This document shows, in pieces, positions 25,520-34,947 of a stretch of 47,451 nucleotides of DNA. The stretch spans positions 1 to 47,451 of the forward strand of contig CANQZW010000009.1 of assembly GCA_947628435.1 (NCBI GenBank). Direction: 5' to 3'. Position numbers and translations under genes: made by a program. Origin of the DNA: an uncultured Bacilli bacterium (GTDB lineage: Bacteria; Bacillota_I; Bacilli_A; RF39; UBA660). Position 1 is the first letter of the stretch, and every line of letters begins with the position of its first letter. The notes under the pieces are model-generated. The model worked only from the letters and a program-made list of their open reading frames with translations, was not told where the DNA came from and did not search any database.

Positions 25520-26791
25520 TTAATCTACGTATAAAATAGATGAATTATCAAAGTTTAATTCAATAAATTCACTTACGAACTTATCAAACTCATAATTTTT
25601 ATATATATCATAAACATTATTAATTATTTTTCCATAATTTATAATATTACTTTCAATTATATTTGCAATGCCAGATGGATTATCAAAACTTCTTATAGTA
25701 GAACTTAAACACGCTTTTTTATTAAGTTCAAATATGTTCTTATCAAAATTATTTTCAGTTAATCTTTTATTAATTCTATTAATAAATTCATCTTTATTTA
25801 TAACGTCTGCCTGGAAAAATAATAATACGATATTATCAAAATAAGAACAACTAAATAAAACACCAGTTTTAGTTATTTTATCTTTAACTAAATCTTTTTC
25901 AAAAGACGTTGTATTACCAAACTTCATATCCATTAAAAGATTCATAAATAGCCTTTTTTTAAATTTTTCTTCACCATCAACAGATGGAACTATAATTTTA
26001 TAACATATGCATACTTTAGGGTTTGTAACATTTCTTTTTATGTTTTTATACTTCGTATTAACTTCACATGGTTCATTCGTCTTTTTAATTTTTACATCAT
26101 AATTTAAAGAAAATTTCTTTTTATTTTGCTTTTCTTTAATCAAATCAAAAGTCTTTTTAACATCAACATCCCCATAAACAACTAAAAACATATTTGATGG
26201 ATGATAAAAAGTATTATAACACCTATATAAATCTTCTTTTGTTATTTTAGATACGTTTTTTTTATCACCAATAGTTCTATATTTATTAGGATTATTAACC
26301 AACGCTAATGAAAACATCTCCTCAAACATAAATCTTTCTACATCATCATTTGTCATATTTATCTCTTGATTTATAATTCCCTTTTCTTTTTCTACGTTTT
26401 CATCAGTAAAATAAGGATTCCAAACAAAATCAATAAGGGTACTTAAACATTCAAAAAAATTATCATTAGTAGAAAAATAATAATTAGTTACAAAATGACT
26501 TGTGTATGCATTTACTCTTGCACCATACTTCTTAAACTTATCAAATACCTTTTCATTATCTTCTGATTCAAATAATTTATGCTCTAAAAAATGTGCAATT
26601 CCTTTTGGAAAACTAACTATTTTATCCTCGTTTATCGGTTTAAAATCATTAATTGAAGATCCATATTTTGTAAAGAAATATGCTCCTTTTTTAGAAAAAC
26701 CTTTACTTTTATAAACATATACGTTTAAACCACTATCTAACTTTTCATGATAAATTTTCTCATCTAAAGAAGTCATAATAATTTCATTCAT
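25520..26791 (-). CDS. yfmH: M16 family zinc peptidase, YfmH-like
   Basis: A 423-aa protein of the insulinase family with an intact inverted zinc motif HFLEH (residues 67-71) and the downstream acidic region with EKGIINQEINM that supplies the third ligand. It therefore looks like the active partner of a pair. In Bacillus the paired proteins YmfF and YmfH have been linked to the 5-aminopentanol modification of elongation factor P; that role here is by family only. The ATG at 26791 overlaps the stop of the upstream partner (ATGA) and uses AAAGGGGG. An earlier in-frame start would lie inside that gene. Confidence 0.88.
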   Translation of the reverse strand: MNEIIMTSLDEKIYHEKLDSGLNVYVYKSKGFSKKGAYFFTKYGSSINDFKPINEDKIVSFPKGIAHFLEHKLFESEDNEKVFDKFKKYGARVNAYTSHFVTNYYFSTNDNFFECLSTLIDFVWNPYFTDENVEKEKGIINQEINMTNDDVERFMFEEMFSLALVNNPNKYRTIGDKKNVSKITKEDLYRCYNTFYHPSNMFLVVYGDVDVKKTFDLIKEKQNKKKFSLNYDVKIKKTNEPCEVNTKYKNIKRNVTNPKVCICYKIIVPSVDGEEKFKKRLFMNLLMDMKFGNTTSFEKDLVKDKITKTGVLFSCSYFDNIVLLFFQADVINKDEFINRINKRLTENNFDKNIFELNKKACLSSTIRSFDNPSGIANIIESNIINYGKIINNVYDIYKNYEFDKFVSEFIELNFDNSSILYVD

Positions 26792-28032
26792 TGCGAAATT
26801 CCCCCTTTTAAAAAATAGCATAAGTTTGGCTTTATCTTGCTTGCAAAAGTCTCAATATCATCTTTACTAACTTTTTTTAAGTTACTTATATATTCTTCTA
26901 TGTTAGGTAAATTAAAAATATCAGCATTATATTGCCTTGATGTAATATTAAACATGTTATCTTGAGAATCTAACAAAGATGTTATAATTTCTTTTTTAGC
27001 ATTTTTTAATTCTTCATCTGATATTTTAACCATGTCTTTTAATATCAAAAAAGTAAGTTCCTTAGCTTTTTTATAATCTTTTTTTTCTATACCCATTATT
27101 ATTTCCATTAATGAATCATCTTTTTCTAATCTTGCAAAAACATAATAAGCCAAAGAATTTTTTTCTCTTATATTATTAAATAATCTTGAAGAACCAGAAC
27201 CACCTAATATTATTCTGTATAGTGGTGCAACATAATTCAATTCATAAAAACTTAAGTTTTTTAAATAACATACAATTGATAATACATTTTGAGTACCATA
27301 ACCAACTCCATTTTTAATTATAAGTTCATCTTTTTCATCATCATTATTAATGATTAAATCATCTTCCCATTTTTTATTTGTTTTAACTTTAGATGTTATA
27401 ATTTCTATAAGATCATCATCTATATCATCAGAAAGCATAAGCTGTATTTCACTATTATTAATCATATCAAGATAATCCTCATACAACGATTTAGCACTCA
27501 TCTTATCTAAATATTTTATTTCGCTCATAAAAGAATAAGACTTTTTTTTATTTAGGCTTTCAAAAACTTTTTTTTCACAATACGCACTTGAATCTTCCTT
27601 TATTTTTTCTAAGGAACTTCTATACGCTTTTTTTATTATATCAAATGTTTCTTCATCAAAGCATCCATCTTTAACTAGCGGATTAAAAATCATTTCACAA
27701 AAAGTAGAAATAACGTTTTTTAAGTTTCCTTTTTTTGTATACTTATCTTTTAATGATGCAAAAGTAAAAGAATTTACTATATAATTACCATATCTTACTG
27801 ATGACGTGCAATAATATGAATCATAATTTTCTAATGAATTAATATATAATTTTTCATTAGTAGGATATTTATAACAAGATTCTATAAGAATATTTTTAAG
27901 CATTCTACGATAAGTTGCGTTTTTCTTAGTTATTTTACTTTTAAAATAAATGGTACCAGTTACTGATTTAAATTTATTGCTTTTTAAAATGGTAACAGGA
28001 ACGTTATTAAATAATTTTTTTGTTATTATCAT
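26788..28032 (-). CDS. yfmF: M16 family protein, inactive partner, YfmF-like
   Basis: A 414-aa protein with the two-lobe fold of M16 peptidases but without an HxxEH motif, so probably a non-catalytic partner of the protein encoded next (the four-base overlap ATGA ties their translation). The region GGSGSSRLFNNIREKNSLAYYVFARLE is the Arg/Tyr motif of the C-terminal lobe of M16 proteins, which positions substrate, and it is well kept. The pair thus has metal site and Arg/Tyr site on separate chains. The ATG follows TGGAGG, 25 bases after deoD. Confidence 0.85.
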   Translation of the reverse strand: MIITKKLFNNVPVTILKSNKFKSVTGTIYFKSKITKKNATYRRMLKNILIESCYKYPTNEKLYINSLENYDSYYCTSSVRYGNYIVNSFTFASLKDKYTKKGNLKNVISTFCEMIFNPLVKDGCFDEETFDIIKKAYRSSLEKIKEDSSAYCEKKVFESLNKKKSYSFMSEIKYLDKMSAKSLYEDYLDMINNSEIQLMLSDDIDDDLIEIITSKVKTNKKWEDDLIINNDDEKDELIIKNGVGYGTQNVLSIVCYLKNLSFYELNYVAPLYRIILGGSGSSRLFNNIREKNSLAYYVFARLEKDDSLMEIIMGIEKKDYKKAKELTFLILKDMVKISDEELKNAKKEIITSLLDSQDNMFNITSRQYNADIFNLPNIEEYISNLKKVSKDDIETFASKIKPNLCYFLKGGISQ

Positions 28033-28057
28033 ATTAAAACCTCCATTTATAATATGG

Positions 28058-28768
28058 CTATTTTATAAGAGCTGATTCTAAAGCTAACTTAATCATTTCA
28101 TCAAAACTGTTTTGTCTTTCATCACTAGATAATTCTTCTTTAGTAACCATATTATCAGATACTGTTAAAATACAAGCTGCTTTTTTATTAAAGAAATTGG
28201 CGTTATGAAAAAGTGCAAAAGATTCCATTTCAACCGCAACGCAACCATATTCATTAAATAAAACATCTGGTTTATCAACCTCGCCATAAAATACGTCAGT
28301 ACAATAAACAACTGATTTAAGTAGTTGGATATTAAGTTTATTCGCAACATTACTTATTATTTCATTTAAGTCTTTATCACTGCTTAAAACTTTTTTATCA
28401 TCATTATTTTGAATCTTAGCATAGTTTGATTTAGAATATGACTTTTCTACTAACAAAACAGATCTTAAAGGAATTTTTTTTGTTGTAGCTCCAGCACTTC
28501 CTATTCTTATTATTTGATCAACGTCATAATCTTTAAATAATTCGTACGAATAAATACCAATTGATGGATTTCCCATACCATGTGCCATTATCGTTAAACG
28601 CTTTTTTTTATAATACCCAGTATATGCATACATTCCTCTTACTTGATTAACTAATTTATAATCTTCTAAGTATTTTTCTGCAATATATTTTGCCCTAAGC
28701 GGATCTCCTGGCATTATAACCGTTTTAGCAATATCTTGTTTTAAAGCTTCATTATGTGGTGTTGGCAT
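28058..28768 (-). CDS. deoD: Purine nucleoside phosphorylase DeoD
   Basis: Splits purine nucleosides with phosphate to base and ribose or deoxyribose 1-phosphate. The 236-aa protein begins MPTPHNEA and carries the phosphate-binding MPGDPLRAKYIAE, the HGMGNPSIGIYSYEL region, RIGSAG, the substrate-binding VAVEMESFALF and the catalytic Asp in LTVSDN. This is the bacterial hexameric (low molecular mass subunit) type. The ATG at 28768 follows AAAGGAGTG; an in-frame ATG 14 codons upstream has no site. A TGGTATAAT extended -10 lies at 28797-28805. It leads the minus-strand run with yfmF, yfmH and the ABC transporter. Confidence 0.95.
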   Translation of the reverse strand: MPTPHNEALKQDIAKTVIMPGDPLRAKYIAEKYLEDYKLVNQVRGMYAYTGYYKKKRLTIMAHGMGNPSIGIYSYELFKDYDVDQIIRIGSAGATTKKIPLRSVLLVEKSYSKSNYAKIQNNDDKKVLSSDKDLNEIISNVANKLNIQLLKSVVYCTDVFYGEVDKPDVLFNEYGCVAVEMESFALFHNANFFNKKAACILTVSDNMVTKEELSSDERQNSFDEMIKLALESALIK

Positions 28769-28796
28769 TGTAACACTCCTTTCATTATCTATTTTT

Positions 28797-28805
28797 ATTA
28801 TACCA
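28797..28805 (-). promoter_or_regulatory. Extended -10 of deoD
   Basis: TGGTATAAT on the minus strand: perfect -10 with TGn; no clear -35. Confidence 0.55.
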
Positions 28806-28834
28806 TGCAAATATTAAAAACCCTCTTATAATTG

Positions 28835-28862
28835 TTGAATTTTTAAAAAATTATGTTAAAAT
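28835..28862 (+). promoter_or_regulatory. Promoter of the M3-like peptidase gene
   Basis: TTGAAT, 16 bases, TAAAAT with TGT before the -10; divergent from deoD. Confidence 0.55.
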
Positions 28863-28893
28863 ATACAATCAAAGAAAAGGAAGTAGTAAAAAA

Positions 28894-29937
28894 GTGAATG
28901 ATTATTGTTTTAGTAAAGAAAAACTTAATAGCGAATATAAATACGTAAAAGAAAAACTTGATCAAGAAAATTTACCAAATAATATAATAGCTGATTTAAA
29001 TTTGAAAATTGCAACACTAGATGATATACGTAATACTTTTAAACTTAAAACTTATATTAAAAATTTAATTAATTTACCAACGTATGATAAAAATTTTAAT
29101 TATAAGGTTGCACAAGAAAAGCTTAATAAATACGTATCAAAATTACAACATGAAATTATAAAAAATACGTATGAATATTTTTTAGGTAATGACTTTAAAA
29201 GTAATGATGAAATAATGTCTTTTTATCTATCAAAAAAATCAATATTAACATATGCAAAAGAAACATTCTTAAGTATCGGTGGAAATAGTAAAAAATTAGA
29301 CATCATAATGGGTCCTAAAAACAACTTATTATTTTTAAGTAATCGTATAATAGCTGGCTTATTTTATCCTTATGGAAAAAAAGGTTATATATTATCTTAT
29401 GATACAGATAATATAAACTCTTTTTGTTGTCTTAATCACGAGCTTGGTCATTACTATGAACATTGTATTCATAATTTATCTAAAATTAACGATGAAAAAA
29501 CTTTTTTATATAGTGAGGTATTAAGCATATTTAATGAACATATTGGATTGGATATTTTAAAAAAACATAACGTAATTAATGATAATGATATATTAGAAAT
29601 TCAAAGATGTATATTATTAAATAACATAAATACTATTAGTAACTATTTTGATTTGAGATTTTTAGTAAATAAAGATAACAAAAATATTTCAGAAAAAGCT
29701 AAAATACATATGTATAAAAATGCAATTGAAGATGCATCATATTACTACTCTTATATTATAGCTATAAATTTTTATTACCAATACCAATGTGATCCTATAC
29801 TTGCAATAAAAAATTTAAACCATTTATTTAGGAAAATAGATAATAATAATGAAGAAAAAGTTTTAAAAGAAAGTGATATTGATATTAGTTCAAACGTATT
29901 AAAAAAACATCTAAACAAATTAAAGAGGAACAATTAA
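28894..29937 (+). CDS. Zinc metallopeptidase, M3/oligoendopeptidase-like
   Basis: A 347-aa protein with a zinc motif HELGH near residues 183-187 (context CCLNHELGHYYEH) and, about 25 residues on, SEVLSIFNEH, which would give the third ligand Glu. This spacing is that of M3 family oligopeptidases, but the protein is much shorter than PepF (about 600 aa): the N-terminal half is cut down. No signal peptide or membrane segment, so a cytosolic peptidase. The start is GTG at 28894 with AAAGGAAG before it; spacing is a little long. The stop overlaps that of the convergent ftsK gene by four bases. Confidence 0.75.
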   Translation: MNDYCFSKEKLNSEYKYVKEKLDQENLPNNIIADLNLKIATLDDIRNTFKLKTYIKNLINLPTYDKNFNYKVAQEKLNKYVSKLQHEIIKNTYEYFLGNDFKSNDEIMSFYLSKKSILTYAKETFLSIGGNSKKLDIIMGPKNNLLFLSNRIIAGLFYPYGKKGYILSYDTDNINSFCCLNHELGHYYEHCIHNLSKINDEKTFLYSEVLSIFNEHIGLDILKKHNVINDNDILEIQRCILLNNINTISNYFDLRFLVNKDNKNISEKAKIHMYKNAIEDASYYYSYIIAINFYYQYQCDPILAIKNLNHLFRKIDNNNEEKVLKESDIDISSNVLKKHLNKLKRNN

Positions 29938-29950
29938 TCTTGTTCCTCTT
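29923..29950. terminator. Hairpin shared by two convergent genes
   Basis: AAGAGGAACA and TGTTCCTCTT form a perfect 10-bp stem that spans both stop codons. The T tracts are short on both sides, so termination efficiency is uncertain. Confidence 0.55.
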
Positions 29951-32099
29951 CATTATTATTTTCTTCATATTTAACTAAAACTTCTCTAGGTTTAGAACCA
30001 TTAGGAGGACCTACTATTCCTCTTTGCTCAAGTAAATCAATCATTCTAGCAGCTCTATTATAACCTAATCTATATTTTCTTTGTAGCAAAGAAGCGCTAG
30101 TTTTACCACTTTTTATTACAAAATCAACTATTTCATTATACAAAGGATCATCATATTGATCATCTTTTTCATCATAACTTGATGAACCTTGTGGTTTATC
30201 TGTTATGTTAGTAAAAGTCTCATCATACTTTGCTTTTTGTTGTTTAATGGTGTAGTCAACTACTCTTTGAACCTCTTCTTCTGATACAAATGATCCTTGA
30301 ATTCTAGTTGGAGTACCTTCTCCCATAGGAAGAAACAACATATCACCTTTACCAATTAATTTTTCAGCACCCGTCATATCAAGAATAGTTCTAGAATCAA
30401 TCGAAGATGATACCGTAAAAGCTATCCTTGATGGGATGTTAGCCTTTACAACACCGGTAATAACGTCAGTTGATGGCCTTTGAGTTGCAACAATTAAATG
30501 AATACCCGCAGCACGGGCCATTTGAGTTATTCTCATAATAGAATCCTCAACTTCTTTTGCTGCAACAAGCATCAAATCAGCAAGCTCATCTATTAAAACT
30601 ACTATGTAAGGTAATTTTTTTGCATCTTTATCACCAGCATCTATCTTACTTTGAATCTTATTATTATAACCTTCTATATTTTTAGTTCCAGTTTCACTTA
30701 AAAGATCATACCTATTCTCCATTTCTTCAACTATCTTTTTTAAAACGATTGAAGCCTTTTTAGGATCATTAACCACTGGTGCTAAAAGATGAGGAACACC
30801 ATTATACATTGAAAGCTCAACCTTCTTAGGATCAACCATAACAAGTTTTACCTCATCTGGTTTAGCCCGCATTAAAATGCTCGTAATAACCGAGTTTACA
30901 CAAACAGATTTACCACTACCCGTTGCACCTGCAATTAAAAGATGAGGTGTTTTATTTACTTCCATCCACCTTGGATTACCCATTATATCCTTACCTAATA
31001 CTGCTAGTAACTTACTATTTTCCTTTTCTTTAGGAACTGCTGCTAAAACCTCCCTTAAAGAAACTGGTGTCGTTACTTTATTTGGAATATCAATTCCAAT
31101 TGTACTTTTACCAGGTATTGGAGCTTGTATTCTAACATCTTTTGCAGCTAAAGCAAGTGCTATTTCCTTACTTAAACTAAGTATTTTACTAACTTTAGTA
31201 CCAGATTTTATTTCTAATTCATACTGAGTTACAGTAGGCCCAACATGTGCTTCTACTACTTTTCCGTATATGTCAAAATCACTTAATACTTGTTCAAGTA
31301 ACTTTATGTTAGAAGATATGTTTTCTTCATTAACTTTAGTATTTACCTTCTTTGGAATACTAAGTAAGGATAATGGAGGAAGCTTATACTCTCCATTAAT
31401 TGGTTCTTTATCATCTTCTTGATCATCAATATTAACATGATTCAAATCATTTACGCTTGATATAACAACCCTTTTATCATTTTCTTCATCCTCACTATCA
31501 TCTTGCTTTTGTTCATCAGCTTCTTTATTACGCTCTTTTTTAGAGCTAAAGAAAGATATAACTTTTTTTATCATTACTACTGGTGAAACGTTAAAGATTA
31601 GTATAATACCAAATATAATAAGAACAAAGCAAATTATTTTAGAACCAAGTACATCAAAGGCTAAAACAAATAAATAAGAGAATATTGCACCTAAAATTCC
31701 TCCGCCTTCTATAAAATTAACATCATTAAAACCTGAGACAATATTTGCAATAGTATCCTCAAAAACAGCTTTACCAATATTAGTATCACACATTATGTAT
31801 TTAATGTGTGAAATACAAAGAATTGCTATTGAAAACAAATAAAAACCTATCAATTTCTTTGTAAACAACTTTGGCTTTTGCCTTAATATTAAAACGTAAC
31901 CTCCTACAATTAAAAAGAAAATTAATCCCCAATTATAAAAAGCACCAAATAAAAATATTCCAAAATTACTAACCATTCTTCCTACAAAACCTGATCTAAG
32001 CAATCCTAAAATTGTTAAAACTATATATAAAATTCCAAATATTTCAACAGGAATTTTTCCTTTTTTCTTGTTAGAAGATGATGTTTTTTTCTTTGCCAT
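29934..32099 (-). CDS. ftsK: DNA translocase FtsK/SpoIIIE
   Basis: Pumps DNA through the division septum to clear trapped chromosomes. In 721 aa: four or five membrane segments in the first 180 residues, an acidic linker (about 190-250), the RecA-like motor with Walker A AGATGSGKS and Walker B VVLIDELADLM, and the C-terminal gamma domain (about 640-710) with SASLLQRKYRLGYNRAARMID that reads KOPS/SRS sites. The length is close to B. subtilis SpoIIIE/SftA size. The ATG at 32099 follows GGGGTG; the upstream in-frame ATG has no site. Whether it serves sporulation cannot be told from here. Confidence 0.95.
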   Translation of the reverse strand: MAKKKTSSSNKKKGKIPVEIFGILYIVLTILGLLRSGFVGRMVSNFGIFLFGAFYNWGLIFFLIVGGYVLILRQKPKLFTKKLIGFYLFSIAILCISHIKYIMCDTNIGKAVFEDTIANIVSGFNDVNFIEGGGILGAIFSYLFVLAFDVLGSKIICFVLIIFGIILIFNVSPVVMIKKVISFFSSKKERNKEADEQKQDDSEDEENDKRVVISSVNDLNHVNIDDQEDDKEPINGEYKLPPLSLLSIPKKVNTKVNEENISSNIKLLEQVLSDFDIYGKVVEAHVGPTVTQYELEIKSGTKVSKILSLSKEIALALAAKDVRIQAPIPGKSTIGIDIPNKVTTPVSLREVLAAVPKEKENSKLLAVLGKDIMGNPRWMEVNKTPHLLIAGATGSGKSVCVNSVITSILMRAKPDEVKLVMVDPKKVELSMYNGVPHLLAPVVNDPKKASIVLKKIVEEMENRYDLLSETGTKNIEGYNNKIQSKIDAGDKDAKKLPYIVVLIDELADLMLVAAKEVEDSIMRITQMARAAGIHLIVATQRPSTDVITGVVKANIPSRIAFTVSSSIDSRTILDMTGAEKLIGKGDMLFLPMGEGTPTRIQGSFVSEEEVQRVVDYTIKQQKAKYDETFTNITDKPQGSSSYDEKDDQYDDPLYNEIVDFVIKSGKTSASLLQRKYRLGYNRAARMIDLLEQRGIVGPPNGSKPREVLVKYEENNNEEEQD

Positions 32100-32273
32100 T
32101 AATTGCACCCCACTATTTATCATTAAATTAATTATATCACGTAAAATAAAAGATGTAAATTTAAGGTTACATAATTAGACACTAATTTTTCACCACGTTT
32201 ATTTTATTAAATAACAAATATCCCCATTTATATCTTCGTATAAATTATTATTTTATATTTAAATACACTCATT

Positions 32274-32302
32274 AAAAAAACGCTTTATTTATAAAGCATT
32301 TT
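32274..32302 (-). terminator. Terminator of the Rel-like/PAP2/OGG operon
   Basis: GCTTTAT and ATAAAGC stem; on the minus strand seven T follow. It lies 20-40 bases past the stop of the glycosylase gene. Confidence 0.75.
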
Positions 32303-32318
32303 AAACTTTTTTATATTT

Positions 32319-33152
32319 TTAATTTTTATTTCTTCCATAATTAAATAAGTATTGTATAGCAATAGCACTATACTTACCATAAGTTTTTTTAGCAAAATCT
32401 CTTATGTTTTTTTCACCAATTATTTTATAATCATTTTTCATTACTTTTTTAACCCACGTATCAATTGGAAAAACATCGTACTTTTGATAAGCAAATAAAA
32501 GTATACAAGATGCAACCTTAGGTCCAATACCAGCATTTTGCATTAATTTATCCAAGGCAATATTAGTATCTAAATTATAAAATTCATTTAAATCTATCTC
32601 ATTATTATTAAGCTTATTAACCATTTGTTTTAAATATTTATCCCTAAATCCTACCTTACAACCTCTAAAGTCTTCTAAAGTTACGCAAGATAAATCTTTA
32701 TAACTTGGAAAAAGATAATATTCCTTATTATTAAAAATAACCTTTTTTCCATATTTTTTTGCTATGTTATTAAGTGCACTTGCGATTTGTAAAACACCAT
32801 TATTAGCAGAAATAATATAAGCCATAATGGTTTCAAAGGGATCTTGTTTTATCATTTTAAGTCCAGTTGAAAACAAAACTGCATCTGTTAGTTTTTCATC
32901 GCTTTTGATTAAAAAATCATTCATAGCACGATAATCATTTTTTAAATCAAAATACTCTTCTACTACATTTTTTAAATCTTTTTCATTATTAGAACTTACG
33001 TATAAATAATCATCGTCTTTAAAGACGTTTATTACTCGGTCTTTTAATATAATATCAAAGCTTTTATTTTCATTTTTAAAAAACCTAAATATTTGACCAC
33101 AACAAATAGTACTTTCTAAATCAAATGGTTTTTCTATCTTTATTTTTATCAC
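32319..33152 (-). CDS. 8-oxoguanine DNA glycosylase, OGG1 family
   Basis: Base excision repair enzyme of the HhH-GPD superfamily, removing oxidised guanine. The 277-aa protein has an N-terminal OGG-type domain beginning FDLESTICCGQIFRF, matching the family's CGQxFRW, and the helix-hairpin-helix with the catalytic Lys in NAGIGPKVASCILLFAY. The conserved Asp follows in FPIDTWVKKVM. This resembles OGG1 (eukaryotic-like type also found in Clostridia), not MutM. The start is GTG with AAGGAG at good spacing and lies 32 bases inside the upstream PAP2 gene. A role in handling oxidative damage fits an anaerobe that meets oxygen at times. Confidence 0.88.
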   Translation of the reverse strand: MIKIKIEKPFDLESTICCGQIFRFFKNENKSFDIILKDRVINVFKDDDYLYVSSNNEKDLKNVVEEYFDLKNDYRAMNDFLIKSDEKLTDAVLFSTGLKMIKQDPFETIMAYIISANNGVLQIASALNNIAKKYGKKVIFNNKEYYLFPSYKDLSCVTLEDFRGCKVGFRDKYLKQMVNKLNNNEIDLNEFYNLDTNIALDKLMQNAGIGPKVASCILLFAYQKYDVFPIDTWVKKVMKNDYKIIGEKNIRDFAKKTYGKYSAIAIQYLFNYGRNKN

Positions 33153-33762
33153 TTTTAAACTCCTTATTCATAAACATATTAGATATTATAAGTATTATTA
33201 ATCCTAATATTACGCTTGCTAAAACATCGGTTAAATAATGTGCTCCAAAATATATTCTACTAAAACCAGTTAAAAAAATCATTAAAGAAAAACCTATAAG
33301 TAATGGTTTTTTATATTTACCTTTTACTTTTTTATAAATTAATAACATCAAAGTTCCATAAAAAACAAAAGCACAAATCGTATGCCCAGAAGGATAACTA
33401 AAACCACCTTGAATTATCCACTTCCAACTTGGTCTTACCCTTTTTATCATAAATTTTAATAATTCCATTAAAATAACCGAGGTAAATACGTTTGCAACTA
33501 CGTACTTAAAGTCTGATAATATTTTTCGTTTGAAAAATATCATAAAAGTTATTATAAGAAGAATAACAACTCCAGTAGTTGAAGCAAGATTGGTTATGAT
33601 ATATAAAAAATTTGTTACTAAATTACTTTTTAACTTTATTACAGCATTAAAAACGTTTTGATCTATAACATCTAATTTACCTACTACTACAAAAATAGTT
33701 AACATAACAAAAAGAATCAAAAGTATTGATATAAAATAATATTCTTTTTTTATTTTTTTCAT
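33121..33762 (-). CDS. PAP2 family phosphatase
   Basis: A membrane phosphatase of 213 aa with six hydrophobic segments and the three PAP2 motifs: KFMIKRVRP (KxxxxxxRP), YPSGH, and SRIYFGAHYLTDV (SRxxxxxHxxxD). It would act on lipid phosphates such as undecaprenyl diphosphate or phosphatidic acid at the outer face of the membrane; the exact substrate cannot be told. The ATG overlaps the stop of the upstream Rel-like gene (TAATG) with AAAAGGTG as site. The downstream glycosylase gene starts inside its end, so the three genes are translated as a coupled unit. Confidence 0.9.
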   Translation of the reverse strand: MKKIKKEYYFISILLILFVMLTIFVVVGKLDVIDQNVFNAVIKLKSNLVTNFLYIITNLASTTGVVILLIITFMIFFKRKILSDFKYVVANVFTSVILMELLKFMIKRVRPSWKWIIQGGFSYPSGHTICAFVFYGTLMLLIYKKVKGKYKKPLLIGFSLMIFLTGFSRIYFGAHYLTDVLASVILGLIILIISNMFMNKEFKSDKNKDRKTI

Positions 33763-34889
33763 TAATTTTCACCTTTTCTTTTTTTAGAAAGTTTAGTTAA
33801 TTCTTTTCTCATATCATCGCTTAATCTTTCTTTTACATCTTGATTCAAATCTGAGAATACGCCTAAATTATTTGTTTTTTGCATTTCTTTAGTTCTTATT
33901 CTAGCTTGAACTTTAATATTTTTATAAAATACGTTCGTATTTAGTGATTTATACCCGTTATTTTTAGGTAAAGCAATAAAATCTAAAACGCCTTCATCTT
34001 CCGGAGTACAAAATTGATGAATTGCACCTAACGCTTGGTAACACATCAAATATTCACTTAAAACCATTTTTATAGCTAGCAAATCATCTATTTGATTAAG
34101 TTTAATACCCTTTTTTAAATCCTCATAAATACCACCAGAATTTTTAATTCTATAATTAAAATCCATTGCTATTCCATTTTCACTTAGAATATCCTGAGTT
34201 TTAGTTCCTATTTTATCTAGGTATTTATTATAAAGTTCTTTTAGTTTGTTTCTTAATTGCTCAAGTTTTAAAAATTCTTCTTTATCAAGATAATATAAAC
34301 AAAGATCTTGTAATTCATCTTTTAACTGATAAATACCAAGTATTTTTGTTATAGGAACATCAAAATTCATTGTATCAGTTGCAAACCTAATTTGTTTTTT
34401 TCTTTCTAAAGCATCTAACGTATACATATTATGCATTTTATCGCCACCAATTTTAACCGCTATTATTCTTGGTTCTTCTTGAGATGATAAAAGTATTTTA
34501 TTATGAGTTTGTTGCTCACTACCATTACCAATTTTAGTAACACCATCAACTATTTTGGTTATAGTTTGTCCAAAATCTTGTTCACACTGTGCTAGTGTAT
34601 ATGAGGTATCTTCTATTGTATCATGTAGTAAAGCTGCTGAAACCGTCTGAAAATCAAGCCCAAAATTTGCTAATATACTTGCTGCACCAATGGGATGAAC
34701 AATATAATCTTCTCCGCTTTTTCTTTTTTGATTTAAATGAAGGTAGCTAGCCTTATATAAAGCTTTATAAATAATTCTAATTTGATCACTGTTAAATTGT
34801 TCACACTTAGGTATAAGCCTTAAAAACTCCTCTTTATTATTAGCAAACATGCCATTTAACTTTTGAAAATGCTGTTGTATTTGTCTCAT
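33762..34889 (-). CDS. RelA/SpoT homologue with HD hydrolase and degenerate synthetase domain
   Basis: A 375-aa relative of the (p)ppGpp enzymes. The N-terminal HD hydrolase keeps its residues: RKSG then H65 in YIVHP, H89-D90 and E93-D94 in LLHDTIED, D150 and N154 in DKMHN. The following synthetase-like domain (about 240-340) keeps the fold motifs IDDLLAIK, LPKNNGYKSLNTN and IRTKEM. The Glu normally before QIRT is Gln here (Q328, in VQARIRT), and the SIYxK-like motif is GIYED. The C-terminal TGS and ACT domains of full-length Rel (about 730 aa) are missing. Most likely a hydrolase, with synthesis doubtful. The ATG follows AGGGGGAAAG. Confidence 0.8.
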   Translation of the reverse strand: MRQIQQHFQKLNGMFANNKEEFLRLIPKCEQFNSDQIRIIYKALYKASYLHLNQKRKSGEDYIVHPIGAASILANFGLDFQTVSAALLHDTIEDTSYTLAQCEQDFGQTITKIVDGVTKIGNGSEQQTHNKILLSSQEEPRIIAVKIGGDKMHNMYTLDALERKKQIRFATDTMNFDVPITKILGIYQLKDELQDLCLYYLDKEEFLKLEQLRNKLKELYNKYLDKIGTKTQDILSENGIAMDFNYRIKNSGGIYEDLKKGIKLNQIDDLLAIKMVLSEYLMCYQALGAIHQFCTPEDEGVLDFIALPKNNGYKSLNTNVFYKNIKVQARIRTKEMQKTNNLGVFSDLNQDVKERLSDDMRKELTKLSKKRKGEN

Positions 34890-34947
34890 ATTACTTTCCC
34901 CCTAAAATATTTAATTAATAATAATATAAATATAATACTATAAAAAA

